This document shows positions 16,389 to 25,348 of a stretch of DNA of 64,000 bases, one piece after another (positions within the stretch are counted from its first letter, which is position 1; the number at the start of each line of letters is the position of its first letter). The stretch comes from G963662655 sp963665015 (GTDB lineage Bacteria; Cloacimonadota; Cloacimonadia; Cloacimonadales; JAIOQZ01), in assembly GCA_963665015.2 (NCBI GenBank), contig CAXXSY010000004.1, positions 1,922,001 to 1,986,000 of the forward strand, read 5' to 3'. The translations under genes and the position numbers were made by a program. The notes beneath the pieces are model-generated. The model saw nothing but the letters and a program-made list of their open reading frames with translations. It was not told the DNA's origin and did not search any database.

Positions 16389-18518
16389 TTATCTGCTGAC
16401 GACGGGAATGTCCAGCAGATCGAGTATGATCGCGTAGGTATAGGCGATTTCGCGCAGGTAGTCGTATCTGCCGGAAGCTCCGCTGTGTCCGCTCATCTCG
16501 GTCTTGAACAGCAAGACGTTATCATCGGACTTGGTTTCGCGGAGCCGGGCGACCCATCGGGCAGGCTCCCAATACGGTACGCGCGTGTCCTCGTAACCGG
16601 CCAATGCCAATATATGTGGATAGCTCTGTTCTTTCAAGTTATAATACGGGTCCCAGGAAAACATGTACGCGAACTGCTCCGGGATATTGGGGTCTCCCCA
16701 TTCGCTGTAGTGATACAACACGCCCGGAATGGTGGGATCGAGCATGATATCCACCTCGTTCACCGCCGGGACATCGGCGATGACGAGCTTGAAAAGATCG
16801 GGACGCCAGTTCGCTACCACACCCATCAGGAGCCCGCCGGCGCTCGCGCCTTCGATGACCAGTCGATCCGGATTCGTATAGCCCTGCTCGATCAGGTACT
16901 CGGCGCAGGTGATGAAATCGCTGAAAGTGTTCTTCTTGGTCAGCACGCGCCCTTGCTCGTGCCACCACTCGCCCCATTCGCTACCGCCCCTGATATGCGC
17001 GATCGCAAAGGTGAATCCCCGATCGACAAGGCTGTAAATATTCGACGAGAAATATGCCTCCGAGTTATCGCCGTACGAGCCGTACGCGTAGAGATACAAC
17101 GGCATGTTCCGGCCTTCGTTTTCCTTGCGGCACAACAGCGTGACCGGGATCATGACGCTATCCGGTGACGGCGCGAAAATCCTCCTGGTGACATAGTCGT
17201 CCGCGTGGAATCCCTCGGGGATGTCGTAACGCTTGAGAAAGATCAGCTTATCCTGTTCGAAATCGTACTCGTAGAGCGTACTGGGCATGGTCGGAGAGGA
17301 ATAGGTCAGCCGAAACCGGCTCGTGTCGTATTCCGGATTCCAGTTCGCCCAGATCGTGTATGCCTCCTGCGGGAATCCGATATCCTTCATGTCACCCGTG
17401 CGGAGGTCCAGAATTTTGAGGTGTTCCAGCGCGTTGCTCTGTACCTGAAACGCCATGAAGTCACGGAAGTGGTCGAAGGTATTCAGCGTGACGCCTTCCT
17501 CCGGCACGTACAGAGGATGCCAGTCGTCGGGATCGTCGAAGCTCGCGGTGACCATCCGGTAATCGGGATCGCCGAGATTGGTCATGATGTAGAGCAGGCT
17601 GTCCGACATCTCTACGTAGTACTCGATGCCCTCTTCGCGCGGACGGATCAAGGTAAACTCAGCGTCCGGCGAGTCCGCGGGTATAAACCAGCTTACGGCC
17701 GTGTCGTTGCTCGAACTTCCCATGACGAGCCACTTTTGGTTCTTCGAGAGCGAGACCCAGAGCCCGAAGGAGCAGTCCTCCTCGCGGTAGATTAGCTTGT
17801 CTTCAGAGGGATCGGCACCCAGCGTATGACGATAGAGCACCGACGGGCTTTCGCGATCCTCTTCCAGATCGCGAATGTAGAAGAGCGTCTTGTTGTCCGT
17901 CGCCCAGGCACAGTCGTTCACGTACGGGATCGTATCGCCCAGCATCTCGCCCGTCTCCATGTTCCTGACATAGAGCGTATAACTTTCGAATCCTGTCGTA
18001 TCCACGCTGTAGGCGACATAGCGATGGTCGGGACTATACTCGATAAAGCCAATCTCGTAAAATTCGTGTCCCTTTGCCATCTTGTTGACGTCGAGATAGA
18101 TTTCCTCCGGTGCGAGCAGGGTTTCCTTCTTACGGCAGAATTTCGGGTATTGCTCACCCGCCACGGTTCGAGAGTAGTAGTAGAACGAATCGATACGCAC
18201 CGGCATGGCCATGTCCGTTTCGCGCATCCGGCCTCTCATCTCGCCGAACAGGTTCTCGATATCGCCTTCCAGATCGCGGGTCAAGCACTCCGCGTAGTCG
18301 TTCTCGTCGCGGATATACTGCAATGCTTCAGGGTTGTTACGGTCTTTGTCGATCATCCAGTGATAGGGGTCGTCGAGCGTGATATCGTTTACTTTCCGGG
18401 AGAACTCGATCCGCTTTGCCTGGGGCGGATCGCACTGCTTCGCGCGTTCTTCAATGCGGGAGGCGAACAGCGTGCCGAGGGTCAGCGTCAGGATCAGAAG
18501 CAACATTCGTTTCATCAT
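16389..18518 (-). CDS. Oligopeptidase B / prolyl oligopeptidase family (S9A), exported
   Basis: 709 residues. The first ~20 residues form a signal peptide (KRMLLLILTLTLGTLFAS), so it acts outside the cytoplasm. A seven-bladed beta-propeller (~80-425) is followed by the alpha/beta-hydrolase domain. Triad: Ser559 in GASAGG, Asp644 in YEDTRVPYW, His678 in SGHSGASGRYD. HIRGGSEWGEWWHEQGR and GYTNPDRL are standard S9A blocks. It cleaves short peptides, after basic residues in oligopeptidase B; the specificity is not proven here. It fits the abundance of other exported peptidases. It starts 15 bp downstream of the pentapeptide gene. Confidence 0.92.
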   Translation of the reverse strand: MMKRMLLLILTLTLGTLFASRIEERAKQCDPPQAKRIEFSRKVNDITLDDPYHWMIDKDRNNPEALQYIRDENDYAECLTRDLEGDIENLFGEMRGRMRETDMAMPVRIDSFYYYSRTVAGEQYPKFCRKKETLLAPEEIYLDVNKMAKGHEFYEIGFIEYSPDHRYVAYSVDTTGFESYTLYVRNMETGEMLGDTIPYVNDCAWATDNKTLFYIRDLEEDRESPSVLYRHTLGADPSEDKLIYREEDCSFGLWVSLSKNQKWLVMGSSSNDTAVSWFIPADSPDAEFTLIRPREEGIEYYVEMSDSLLYIMTNLGDPDYRMVTASFDDPDDWHPLYVPEEGVTLNTFDHFRDFMAFQVQSNALEHLKILDLRTGDMKDIGFPQEAYTIWANWNPEYDTSRFRLTYSSPTMPSTLYEYDFEQDKLIFLKRYDIPEGFHADDYVTRRIFAPSPDSVMIPVTLLCRKENEGRNMPLYLYAYGSYGDNSEAYFSSNIYSLVDRGFTFAIAHIRGGSEWGEWWHEQGRVLTKKNTFSDFITCAEYLIEQGYTNPDRLVIEGASAGGLLMGVVANWRPDLFKLVIADVPAVNEVDIMLDPTIPGVLYHYSEWGDPNIPEQFAYMFSWDPYYNLKEQSYPHILALAGYEDTRVPYWEPARWVARLRETKSDDNVLLFKTEMSGHSGASGRYDYLREIAYTYAIILDLLDIPVVSR

Positions 18519-18532
18519 GATTTCGTGCCTTT

Positions 18533-18931
18533 CTATTGGTCTTGCCAGGCAACCGTTACCAGGTGCCCATCCTTGTCGTATTTTGCGCGATACCGCATCC
18601 GTGTGCCGTATTGAAGCGATAGCCGGATCTCGGTTGAGCTGAGTTCTCTCGGGAAATACGTACCCGATATGTGCGCGCCGTGGATGCTTGCGCCTTCCAT
18701 GTTGCAGCTCTTCATGTTAAGACCGCGCAGATCGGCCTGACGGAAATAGCTGTTCGAGAAATCGATGTTCTCGACATCCATGCCGCGCAGGTCCATCGCA
18801 CGGAAATCAAGTCCGCTGAAGTCCGGCGGATCGGTTTCCTTCTTGCGCTGAAGATTGAACTCCTCGATCTTACCCTGCCGGATCATCTGATAGAGCCTCT
18901 CGGGAATGACTTTGGGCTTCTCGTCGATCAT
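18533..18931 (-). CDS. Pentapeptide-repeat protein
   Basis: 132 residues, ATG at 18931 preceded by GAGGAGG. Residues ~35-95 form a short pentapeptide stack: DFSGLDFRAMDLRGMDVENIDFSNSY (split here from the following FRQADLRGLNMKSCNMEGAS), the A(D/N)LXX pattern of a right-handed quadrilateral helix. No signal peptide. Function unknown; such proteins often act as scaffolds. Probably co-transcribed with the oligopeptidase gene 15 bp downstream. Confidence 0.8.
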   Translation of the reverse strand: MIDEKPKVIPERLYQMIRQGKIEEFNLQRKKETDPPDFSGLDFRAMDLRGMDVENIDFSNSYFRQADLRGLNMKSCNMEGASIHGAHISGTYFPRELSSTEIRLSLQYGTRMRYRAKYDKDGHLVTVAWQDQ

Positions 18932-18967
18932 AGAACCTCCTCAAAAATATGAATCAGCTTTAATTTG

Positions 18968-18998
18968 AATATTTTCCAACAGAAATTAACGGTGTCAA
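18968..18998 (-). promoter_or_regulatory. Promoter candidate for the pentapeptide/oligopeptidase genes
   Basis: Minus strand TTGACA (18993-18998) with AATATT (18968-18973) at a 19-bp spacer. The perfect -35 carries the call; the -10 is weak. Confidence 0.4.
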
Positions 18999-19098
18999 GT
19001 GAATCCTTCCGTGAAGCGGAAAAAGTTGTGCTATGCGGATACTCTGTTTCTTCGATGACAGGAGTTTACGACCTTTGATTTCGAGCAGGACATGTGAA

Positions 19099-19200
19099 CA
19101 ACTTCCGAATGTGCCGAAGGCTTTCAGAGAAGGGAGAAAAGGGTGGCAGGCATGGGTCCTGCGTATCAGAAAGAGAAAGGGCAGACACAGACGTCTGCCC
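19099..19200. repeat. Two dispersed-repeat copies: gene-end family and GGCAG hairpin
   Basis: 19099-19129 begins CAACTTCCGAATGTGCCGAA, a half copy of the family at 36915-37034. GGGCAGAC (19179-19186) and GTCTGCCC (19193-19200) form a perfect 8-bp stem with a 6-base loop, as at 12562-12581. It lies after the stop of the TolC-like gene. Confidence 0.7.
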
Positions 19201-19218
19201 CTACATGAAAAAAGTATC

Positions 19219-20472
19219 CTACCACTTGCCGAGGATATCGCGCGAGAGCAACAGGTTGATCTCTTCCTGCTTCTGCAAGAGGTCGTAGTGCTTGGTGTTG
19301 AGTGTCTGTTGCGCGTTGAAGTAGTCGATGCGCGCGTTGTCGAGATCGATCAGGTTGAGCATCCCGAGCCGGAATTTTTCTTCGGCCATGGCGAGGTTTT
19401 CTTCGGCGAGCTGCTTGGCGCGCTGGGCAATATCCCAGGTGTCGTGCAACGTCTGCCAGTCCTGCTTGAGTTGCTTGAGCTGGAGCTTGTCGGAGTCGAT
19501 AGTGTCCTCGAGGTCGAGTTGATTGGATATCATGTTTCGCTTGGCGCGTTTATAGACGAATCCGTGTTCCAGCAGTTGGTAGAGCGAATAGGAGGCATTG
19601 ATCCCGATCGTGTAGCTGTCGTGATAGGAGTCGAGATCGAAGATGTCCTCCTTCTCATCGCCTATCGGACCGTAATTGTAATTGTAGCTGTAGCTTCCGG
19701 TGACATCCGGCAGGAAATTCAGCCATTGGTGGAGGAGATTGCTCTCCTGGATGCGAAGGTTGTTTTTCAGGACTTTCACCGTCAGAGGATCCTCGTATGT
19801 GATTGCTTCCGGCGAAGCCACTTCGACCGTCGTATCGGAGAGCGGATAGCCCTCATCGGTAAGGTTGAGAAAGTCGAAGAGGTTCTCGCGCGTCTTCTGG
19901 AGTTGGTTCTCGCCGTCGCGAACCGATATCTGCGCGTTGAGCAGCGAAATCTCGCTCTGTTTCAGGTCGAGCAGGGTTTTGCGATTGCTTTGGTAGAGGG
20001 TGTTGGTCTGGTCGTAAACCTTCTCCTGGAGCTTGAGCTGCTCCTCGAGGATTTCCAGATTCTTCTCAGCCTCCAGTACGGCAATGTAGCGGCTGAATAT
20101 CTCATAAACCGCGTTTTTGCGGATCGATTCCCAGGAGTAATTCGCGCTTTCCATGCTGATGATGGACTGGTGCAGACTGAAAATCGTCGGTTCGTTGATC
20201 GAGAGCGATTTGGATATACTCAAGCCGGCGTTCTTTCTTTCGTGTCCGTCGGTTTTGCTCTTCCCAGCCGAAACCGTCGCGTTGGGAAGGACTAAATCGA
20301 GGGAGCTCGAGAAGAGCTCGGATTTGCTGTTCCTGTGACTCAGGCTTTGCTGCCTGACCGCCGTAACCTGATTGAGTCCCCTTTCGATCATGTTGTCGAG
20401 CGTATATTCCTGCGCGAAAGCAATTGTAATCGCGCTCACCAGTATCGCGTAAATAAAAAACCGTTTCATCAT
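19219..20472 (-). CDS. TolC-family outer-membrane efflux protein
   Basis: 417 residues from ATG at 20472, preceded by AAGGAG. Signal peptide ~1-19 ending AFAQ. Two long heptad-rich halves with the duplicated TolC layout: EKNLEILEEQLKLQEKVYDQTNTLYQ, LLDLKQSEISLLNAQISV, and in the second half AKQLAEENLAMAEEKFRLGMLNLIDLDNARIDYFNAQQ, the OEP signature. It would form the trimeric outer-membrane channel of an efflux or type I system, which implies a diderm envelope. No inner-membrane pump or adaptor gene is adjacent. Confidence 0.9.
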   Translation of the reverse strand: MMKRFFIYAILVSAITIAFAQEYTLDNMIERGLNQVTAVRQQSLSHRNSKSELFSSSLDLVLPNATVSAGKSKTDGHERKNAGLSISKSLSINEPTIFSLHQSIISMESANYSWESIRKNAVYEIFSRYIAVLEAEKNLEILEEQLKLQEKVYDQTNTLYQSNRKTLLDLKQSEISLLNAQISVRDGENQLQKTRENLFDFLNLTDEGYPLSDTTVEVASPEAITYEDPLTVKVLKNNLRIQESNLLHQWLNFLPDVTGSYSYNYNYGPIGDEKEDIFDLDSYHDSYTIGINASYSLYQLLEHGFVYKRAKRNMISNQLDLEDTIDSDKLQLKQLKQDWQTLHDTWDIAQRAKQLAEENLAMAEEKFRLGMLNLIDLDNARIDYFNAQQTLNTKHYDLLQKQEEINLLLSRDILGKW

Positions 20473-20611
20473 ATCGAATTTCTCCTTTCGAAGCAATATT
20501 TCGTTGCATTTCTCATACCAATCTCCAAGACAGCCTTTCAGCCCGATTCCTGCGCTCGAATTTCATTTTGCTGCCCACTACTGTACCTTTGCTGTGCGCT
20601 GTCGGACAGCT

Positions 20612-21199
20612 TTAGAACAACTGCAACAGCAGGTAGATCAAGAAGTTGTACAAGCCGATCAAGCCCGACAATCCCAGCATGAACAAAGTCACATAACGAT
20701 GAAAATATTTATCGAAATAGAACATCACCTGCGCCACATCCGCCTTCGCCTCGATCAAATCGATATAACGGGTCAGCCTGTACCTCTTGACCAGAAACGG
20801 GATGAAACTCCGCAGGAAATGCCGCGCGAATTCATAGATAAACAGGGCAATTATCTCGCGGATCTTTGACTTCACCACGGTTGGTACGTACTTTATCCGC
20901 ATCACGCCGTCGAGCTTGTCATATGTCTCGTCGTAAATGCGTTGCTCCCATTCCCACAGCTTCGAGGAGCGGTCTTTCCGGTTCGCGGCGTTCTCCAGAT
21001 AGTAGTTGACCCAGTAATTGATCTTCTGGAATAGCCAGTCCTTCTTACGCCACAGGAATCCGGGCGTGAACGGAACCGGCTTGCCGAAGAAGTGAAGCTG
21101 TCTCTTCGGAAAGAACAGGAACCACCTCACCGGCTGCACCAGCAGGAATCCCGCCAGCACATTCATAACGAGAAGAATCAACGCTTTCAGGAATATCAC
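20612..21199 (-). CDS. DUF445-like membrane protein
   Basis: 195 residues from GTG at 21199 (AAGGAGT just upstream; the overlapping ATG is followed at once by a stop). It has an N-terminal TM helix, then the motif FFPKRQLHFFGKPVPFTPGFLWRKKD, which matches the DUF445 block FrP---ylgk--iPFTPGliPk. A charged helical middle part and a C-terminal TM helix follow. Function unknown. It starts 9 bp after ribBA, so it shares its transcript. Confidence 0.6.
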   Translation of the reverse strand: MIFLKALILLVMNVLAGFLLVQPVRWFLFFPKRQLHFFGKPVPFTPGFLWRKKDWLFQKINYWVNYYLENAANRKDRSSKLWEWEQRIYDETYDKLDGVMRIKYVPTVVKSKIREIIALFIYEFARHFLRSFIPFLVKRYRLTRYIDLIEAKADVAQVMFYFDKYFHRYVTLFMLGLSGLIGLYNFLIYLLLQLF

Positions 21200-21208
21200 A
21201 TGTACTCC

Positions 21209-22417
21209 TTACACTTTGTCCAGCAGGTGCCCCATTTTCTCTTTCTTGGTCTTGAGATACTTGAGATTCTCCTCGTGCGGAGGAATCTCGATGGGAACCC
21301 TTTCGGATATTTTAAGATCGTAGCCTTTCAGCGCAATCAGTTTTTTCGGATTGTTGGTCAGGAGTCGAATGGTGTGCAGTCCCAGATCGGCAAGAATCTG
21401 AGCACCGATGCCGTAGTCGCGCAGATCGGGCATGAAGCCGAGTTCAACGTTGGCCTCGACCGTGTCTTTGCCATGATCCTGAAGGTGGTACGCCTTGATC
21501 TTGTTCAAGAGACCGATGCCTCTCCCCTCCTGCTTCATGTAGAGGATCACGCCGCAGCCTTCCTTCTCGATCATGCGGAAGGCGTTTTCGAGCTGCATGC
21601 CACAGTCGCAGCGTAGCGAGAAGAGCGCGTCGCCGGTCAGGCATTCCGAGTGGACACGCACCAGCACGTCCTCCCGGTCTTTCACATCGCCCTTGACCAG
21701 CGCCAGATGATACTCGTCCGATACGGTACTCTCGAAGGTGACGATGGTGAAATCGCCAAATTTCGTCGGCAGCTTGGCTTCCGAGACGCGACGCACCAGC
21801 TTTTCCTTTTTCCTGCGGTACTCGATCAGGTGCTGGATGGTGATGATCTTCAGCCCGTGCTCCTTCGCGTAGGGCATCAGATCGGGCATCCTGGCCATCT
21901 CGCCGTCGTCCTTGATGATCTCGACCAGTGCGCCGACAGGATTGAGTCCGGCCAGCTTCATCAGATCGACCACCGCTTCGGTGTGCCCGGTGCGCTTGAG
22001 AACACCGCCCTTTTCCGCCACCAGCGGGAAGATATGCCCGGGTCGAACGAAATCTTCGGGCTTCGCGTCCGGCTTCGACAGTAGATTGATGGTGCGATAG
22101 CGGTCTTGCGCCGAGATACCGGTGGTGGTGCCTTCGTTCGCATCCACCGATACGGTGAACTTGGTTCCGTGCCGCTCGGTGTTCCGCTCGGTCATCATGT
22201 TGAGTTCGAGACGCTCGGCGGTTTCGATCGGCATCGGCACGCAGACGAGCCCCTTGCCTTTGGTAATCATGAAATTGACCGTCTCCGGCGTGATCTTTTC
22301 CGCGGAACAGACCAGGTCGCCCTCGTTCTCGCGATCCGGGTCGTCCACAACAACGACCAGCTTCCCAGCTTTTATATCCTCGATCGCTTCTTCGATCGAC
22401 GCGAATGTATATTCCAT
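21209..22417 (-). CDS. ribBA: Bifunctional DHBP synthase / GTP cyclohydrolase II
   Basis: 402 residues, typical for the fusion. The N-terminal half is 3,4-dihydroxy-2-butanone-4-phosphate synthase (DDPDRENEGDLVCSAE, and RTGHTEAVVDLMKLAGLNP near ~135-155). The C-terminal half (~205-400) is GTP cyclohydrolase II with zinc ligands in SECLTGDALFSLRCDCG and the loop QEGRGIGLLNKIKAY. It makes both precursors of riboflavin, from ribulose 5-phosphate and GTP. GAGGAG precedes the ATG. No ribD, ribE or ribH is nearby, and the short leader shows no FMN riboswitch. Confidence 0.96.
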   Translation of the reverse strand: MEYTFASIEEAIEDIKAGKLVVVVDDPDRENEGDLVCSAEKITPETVNFMITKGKGLVCVPMPIETAERLELNMMTERNTERHGTKFTVSVDANEGTTTGISAQDRYRTINLLSKPDAKPEDFVRPGHIFPLVAEKGGVLKRTGHTEAVVDLMKLAGLNPVGALVEIIKDDGEMARMPDLMPYAKEHGLKIITIQHLIEYRRKKEKLVRRVSEAKLPTKFGDFTIVTFESTVSDEYHLALVKGDVKDREDVLVRVHSECLTGDALFSLRCDCGMQLENAFRMIEKEGCGVILYMKQEGRGIGLLNKIKAYHLQDHGKDTVEANVELGFMPDLRDYGIGAQILADLGLHTIRLLTNNPKKLIALKGYDLKISERVPIEIPPHEENLKYLKTKKEKMGHLLDKV

Positions 22418-22443
22418 TGTCTCCTCTTGTGTTACGCCTGCGA

Positions 22444-22650
22444 TTAGCTGATTTTACCCGCGCTAAACAATTCTACAAAGTACTCGATCGAGCGGTTGTA
22501 GGTTTTTTCGTATTGTGCGGGGAAATAGCAGGCGGGGAGTTCGCCCATGCTGCGATGATAACGGATGCAATCACAGCAGTTTCCCTTCTTCGAACAGGGA
22601 TACGTGCAGTTGCATGCCTTCATGTTTTTCTCTTTCATTTCACAGTTCAT
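22444..22650 (-). CDS. Cys-rich small protein (DUF6485-like)
   Basis: 68 residues from ATG at 22650 (GAGG 6 bp upstream); the TTG at 22656 overlaps that site. Six cysteines in a tight block, CNCTYPCSKKGNCCDC, followed by IRYHRSMGELPACYFP and EKTYNRSIEYF. The Cys spacing suggests a metal-binding or redox knuckle. Occurs widely in anaerobes as a conserved hypothetical. It lies 26 bp upstream of ribBA; the link to flavin synthesis is unproven. Confidence 0.75.
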   Translation of the reverse strand: MNCEMKEKNMKACNCTYPCSKKGNCCDCIRYHRSMGELPACYFPAQYEKTYNRSIEYFVELFSAGKIS

Positions 22651-22710
22651 GTTCAACCTCGCGGCTATTCATTTTCTTTCCCGATTATCCGTCAAGAATC
22701 AAATCCCACA

Positions 22711-22837
22711 CTTCTGAATGTCCGACCGAAGGGAGGTCTTCCGAATGTTTGGCTCCAACATTCAGATGAGTCTCGCTTTGCTGTTTGCATTTGCACACAA
22801 ACGCAACGCGCAAGCTCGACACAATCGGAAGTTGGGA
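22711..22837. repeat. Gene-end dispersed repeat, hairpin copy
   Basis: It begins CTTCTGAATGTCCGACCGAA, contains GGTCTTCCGAATGTT and CAACATTCAGATGAG, and ends ATCGGAAGTTG. It is the same family as 36915-37034, 40776-40956 and 63939-63976. It ends 3-7 bp from the stop codon of the pseudouridine synthase gene. Confidence 0.8.
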
Positions 22838-22840
22838 TGC

Positions 22841-23805
<965 letters not shown>

Positions 23806-23809
<4 letters not shown>

Positions 23810-24615
23810 GATTCTTCGGTGTCTTTACCGCCCTTCTTGCGGTCGATATTGAACACCCCGATCACGACGCCGATCGGCATGCCGCCCGCATCGCGCACCA
23901 TGCTGCTCTTGAGCGTGATATGGCGCTTCAGGGACGGGATGAAATACTGCTGCGGCGCGTGGGCGCTTCGGTTCTGAAGGATGGGCAGACCGTATTTGAC
24001 GATGCTGTTGTTGACCTCGGGCTGGAAGCTCGAATCAAAGATGTTGAGGTTCTCGGCCAGAAGGGGAAACACGTCGTTCAGGTTGTCGCTCAGGAACTTG
24101 ATGTCGCCGTCGATATCAAGGATGATGAACCCGTTTTCCGCCAGCTTCAGGAGGCTGAGGATGCGGTTCATGTGCTCGATGATCTTCTCCTTTTTCGCTT
24201 GATCGAAGTGGATGACCGAGTTGAGCATTTTCTTGATCTGCACGATGAGTTCCATGACATCTTCGTCGTTGCGCTGCGACAGCTCCGTCTCGTCGATGTC
24301 GAGGTTGTAGTTGCCACGCGTGATCTCCTTCAGGAGCTTGATGACATCCGAAAATCCACGGTGCAGAAAGACCGGTACGTAGAAAAAGAAGACGATCGCG
24401 ACCAGGAAGTAGAGGAACAGGAATATCCAAAGAATGTTGGCGATATCCTTGCGCATCAGCTCGGCGCGTTCCTTGAGCATATTTGCGTCGTTGATCGACT
24501 GCATCGCCTTATCGTGGGTCATCATGGTCAGCCACATGACCATCGCCTGCGCCGCCGCGAGCAGCAGCAGCACGATGATGAAATAGCGTATCTTGCGGGT
24601 GATGAAGTATTTCAT
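23806..24615 (-). CDS. Membrane PAS-domain protein lacking an output domain
   Basis: 269 residues. TM1 ~10-32, a short extracytoplasmic loop (~33-58), TM2 ~60-82, a HAMP-like helix pair (VIKLLKEITRGNYNLDI, ~88-140) and a PAS-like domain (~150-262: AENGFIILDIDGDIKFLSDNL ... RDAGGMPIGVVIGVFNID). This is the front half of a sensor kinase without HisKA, ATPase or cyclase. It lies 4 bp after ktrA and overlaps the rluD-like gene, so it is expressed with the K+ uptake system and may sense for it. Partner unknown. Confidence 0.75.
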
Positions 24616-24619
24616 GCTA

Positions 24620-25318
24620 TCAGTCCTTCATCGTTTCTTTGATGATTTCGTTGATGCGCGGCTCCGGGCCGAGCAGGACGAGTTGGTCGCCTTCCTTGAT
24701 CACGTCGTTTGCGCCGGGCATGTCGTTGATCCGTTTCTCAAGCTTGTTCCCGCCGTCTTCCGACACGCTCAGATGGTCGTATTTGATAGCGACGATGTGG
24801 ACGCCCTTGTTCGCCGGCAGCGCGAGGTCTTGAAGGGTCTTGCCGACGTAGTTGTCCGGCACGGATATCTCGACTATGGAGTGCCCGGTGGCGAGGTTGT
24901 AGTAGCGGATCACGTTGCGCGAGAGGAGCGAGTGCGCCAGTTCGAGTCCGATCTGCTCTTCCGGGAAAACGATGTGCTTCACGCCGATCAGCTCGAGGAT
25001 GCGCGCGTGCAGCTTGCTATCGACCTTCGCGTGGATGTTGGCCGCGCCAAGTCGGGTGAGGATCACGCTGGTGAGTACGCTGACCTCGATGTTGTTGCCG
25101 ATCGCCAGGATCACCGCGTCCATGTCATCGACGCCGACCTGCTTGAGCGCTTGTTCGTCGGTGCTGTCCATGCAGATCGCGGCGGTGACGCTGGTCTTGA
25201 TCTCGTCGATAAGCTTCTGATCCGAGTCTATGACTGTCACCTCAGCGCCGTTCTTGAACAGCGTCGATGAGACCGTCATCCCGAATTTACCCATTCCGAT
25301 TACCAGAAATTTTGCCAT
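24620..25318 (-). CDS. ktrA: K+ uptake regulatory subunit KtrA/TrkA (RCK domains)
   Basis: 232 residues, the size of single-RCK KtrA rather than duplicated TrkA. Rossmann fold ~1-135 with GMGKFG at 8-13 and the acidic end of strand 2 (VIDSD) that binds nucleotide ribose. RCK_C domain ~145-232 (HSIVEISVPDNYVGKTLQDL ... VIKEGDQLVLLGPEP). It forms a cytosolic octameric ring that gates the KtrB/TrkH channel in response to ATP, ADP or NADH. It lies 30 bp downstream of the channel gene. Confidence 0.92.
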   Translation of the reverse strand: MAKFLVIGMGKFGMTVSSTLFKNGAEVTVIDSDQKLIDEIKTSVTAAICMDSTDEQALKQVGVDDMDAVILAIGNNIEVSVLTSVILTRLGAANIHAKVDSKLHARILELIGVKHIVFPEEQIGLELAHSLLSRNVIRYYNLATGHSIVEISVPDNYVGKTLQDLALPANKGVHIVAIKYDHLSVSEDGGNKLEKRINDMPGANDVIKEGDQLVLLGPEPRINEIIKETMKD

Positions 25319-25348
25319 AACGATACCTCGTTACTCCGTAATTATCCT

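Noticed and set aside
22418..22443. FMN riboswitch before ribBA
   Set aside because: Only 26 bases separate ribBA from the upstream gene, and no conserved FMN-aptamer sequence was seen further upstream.
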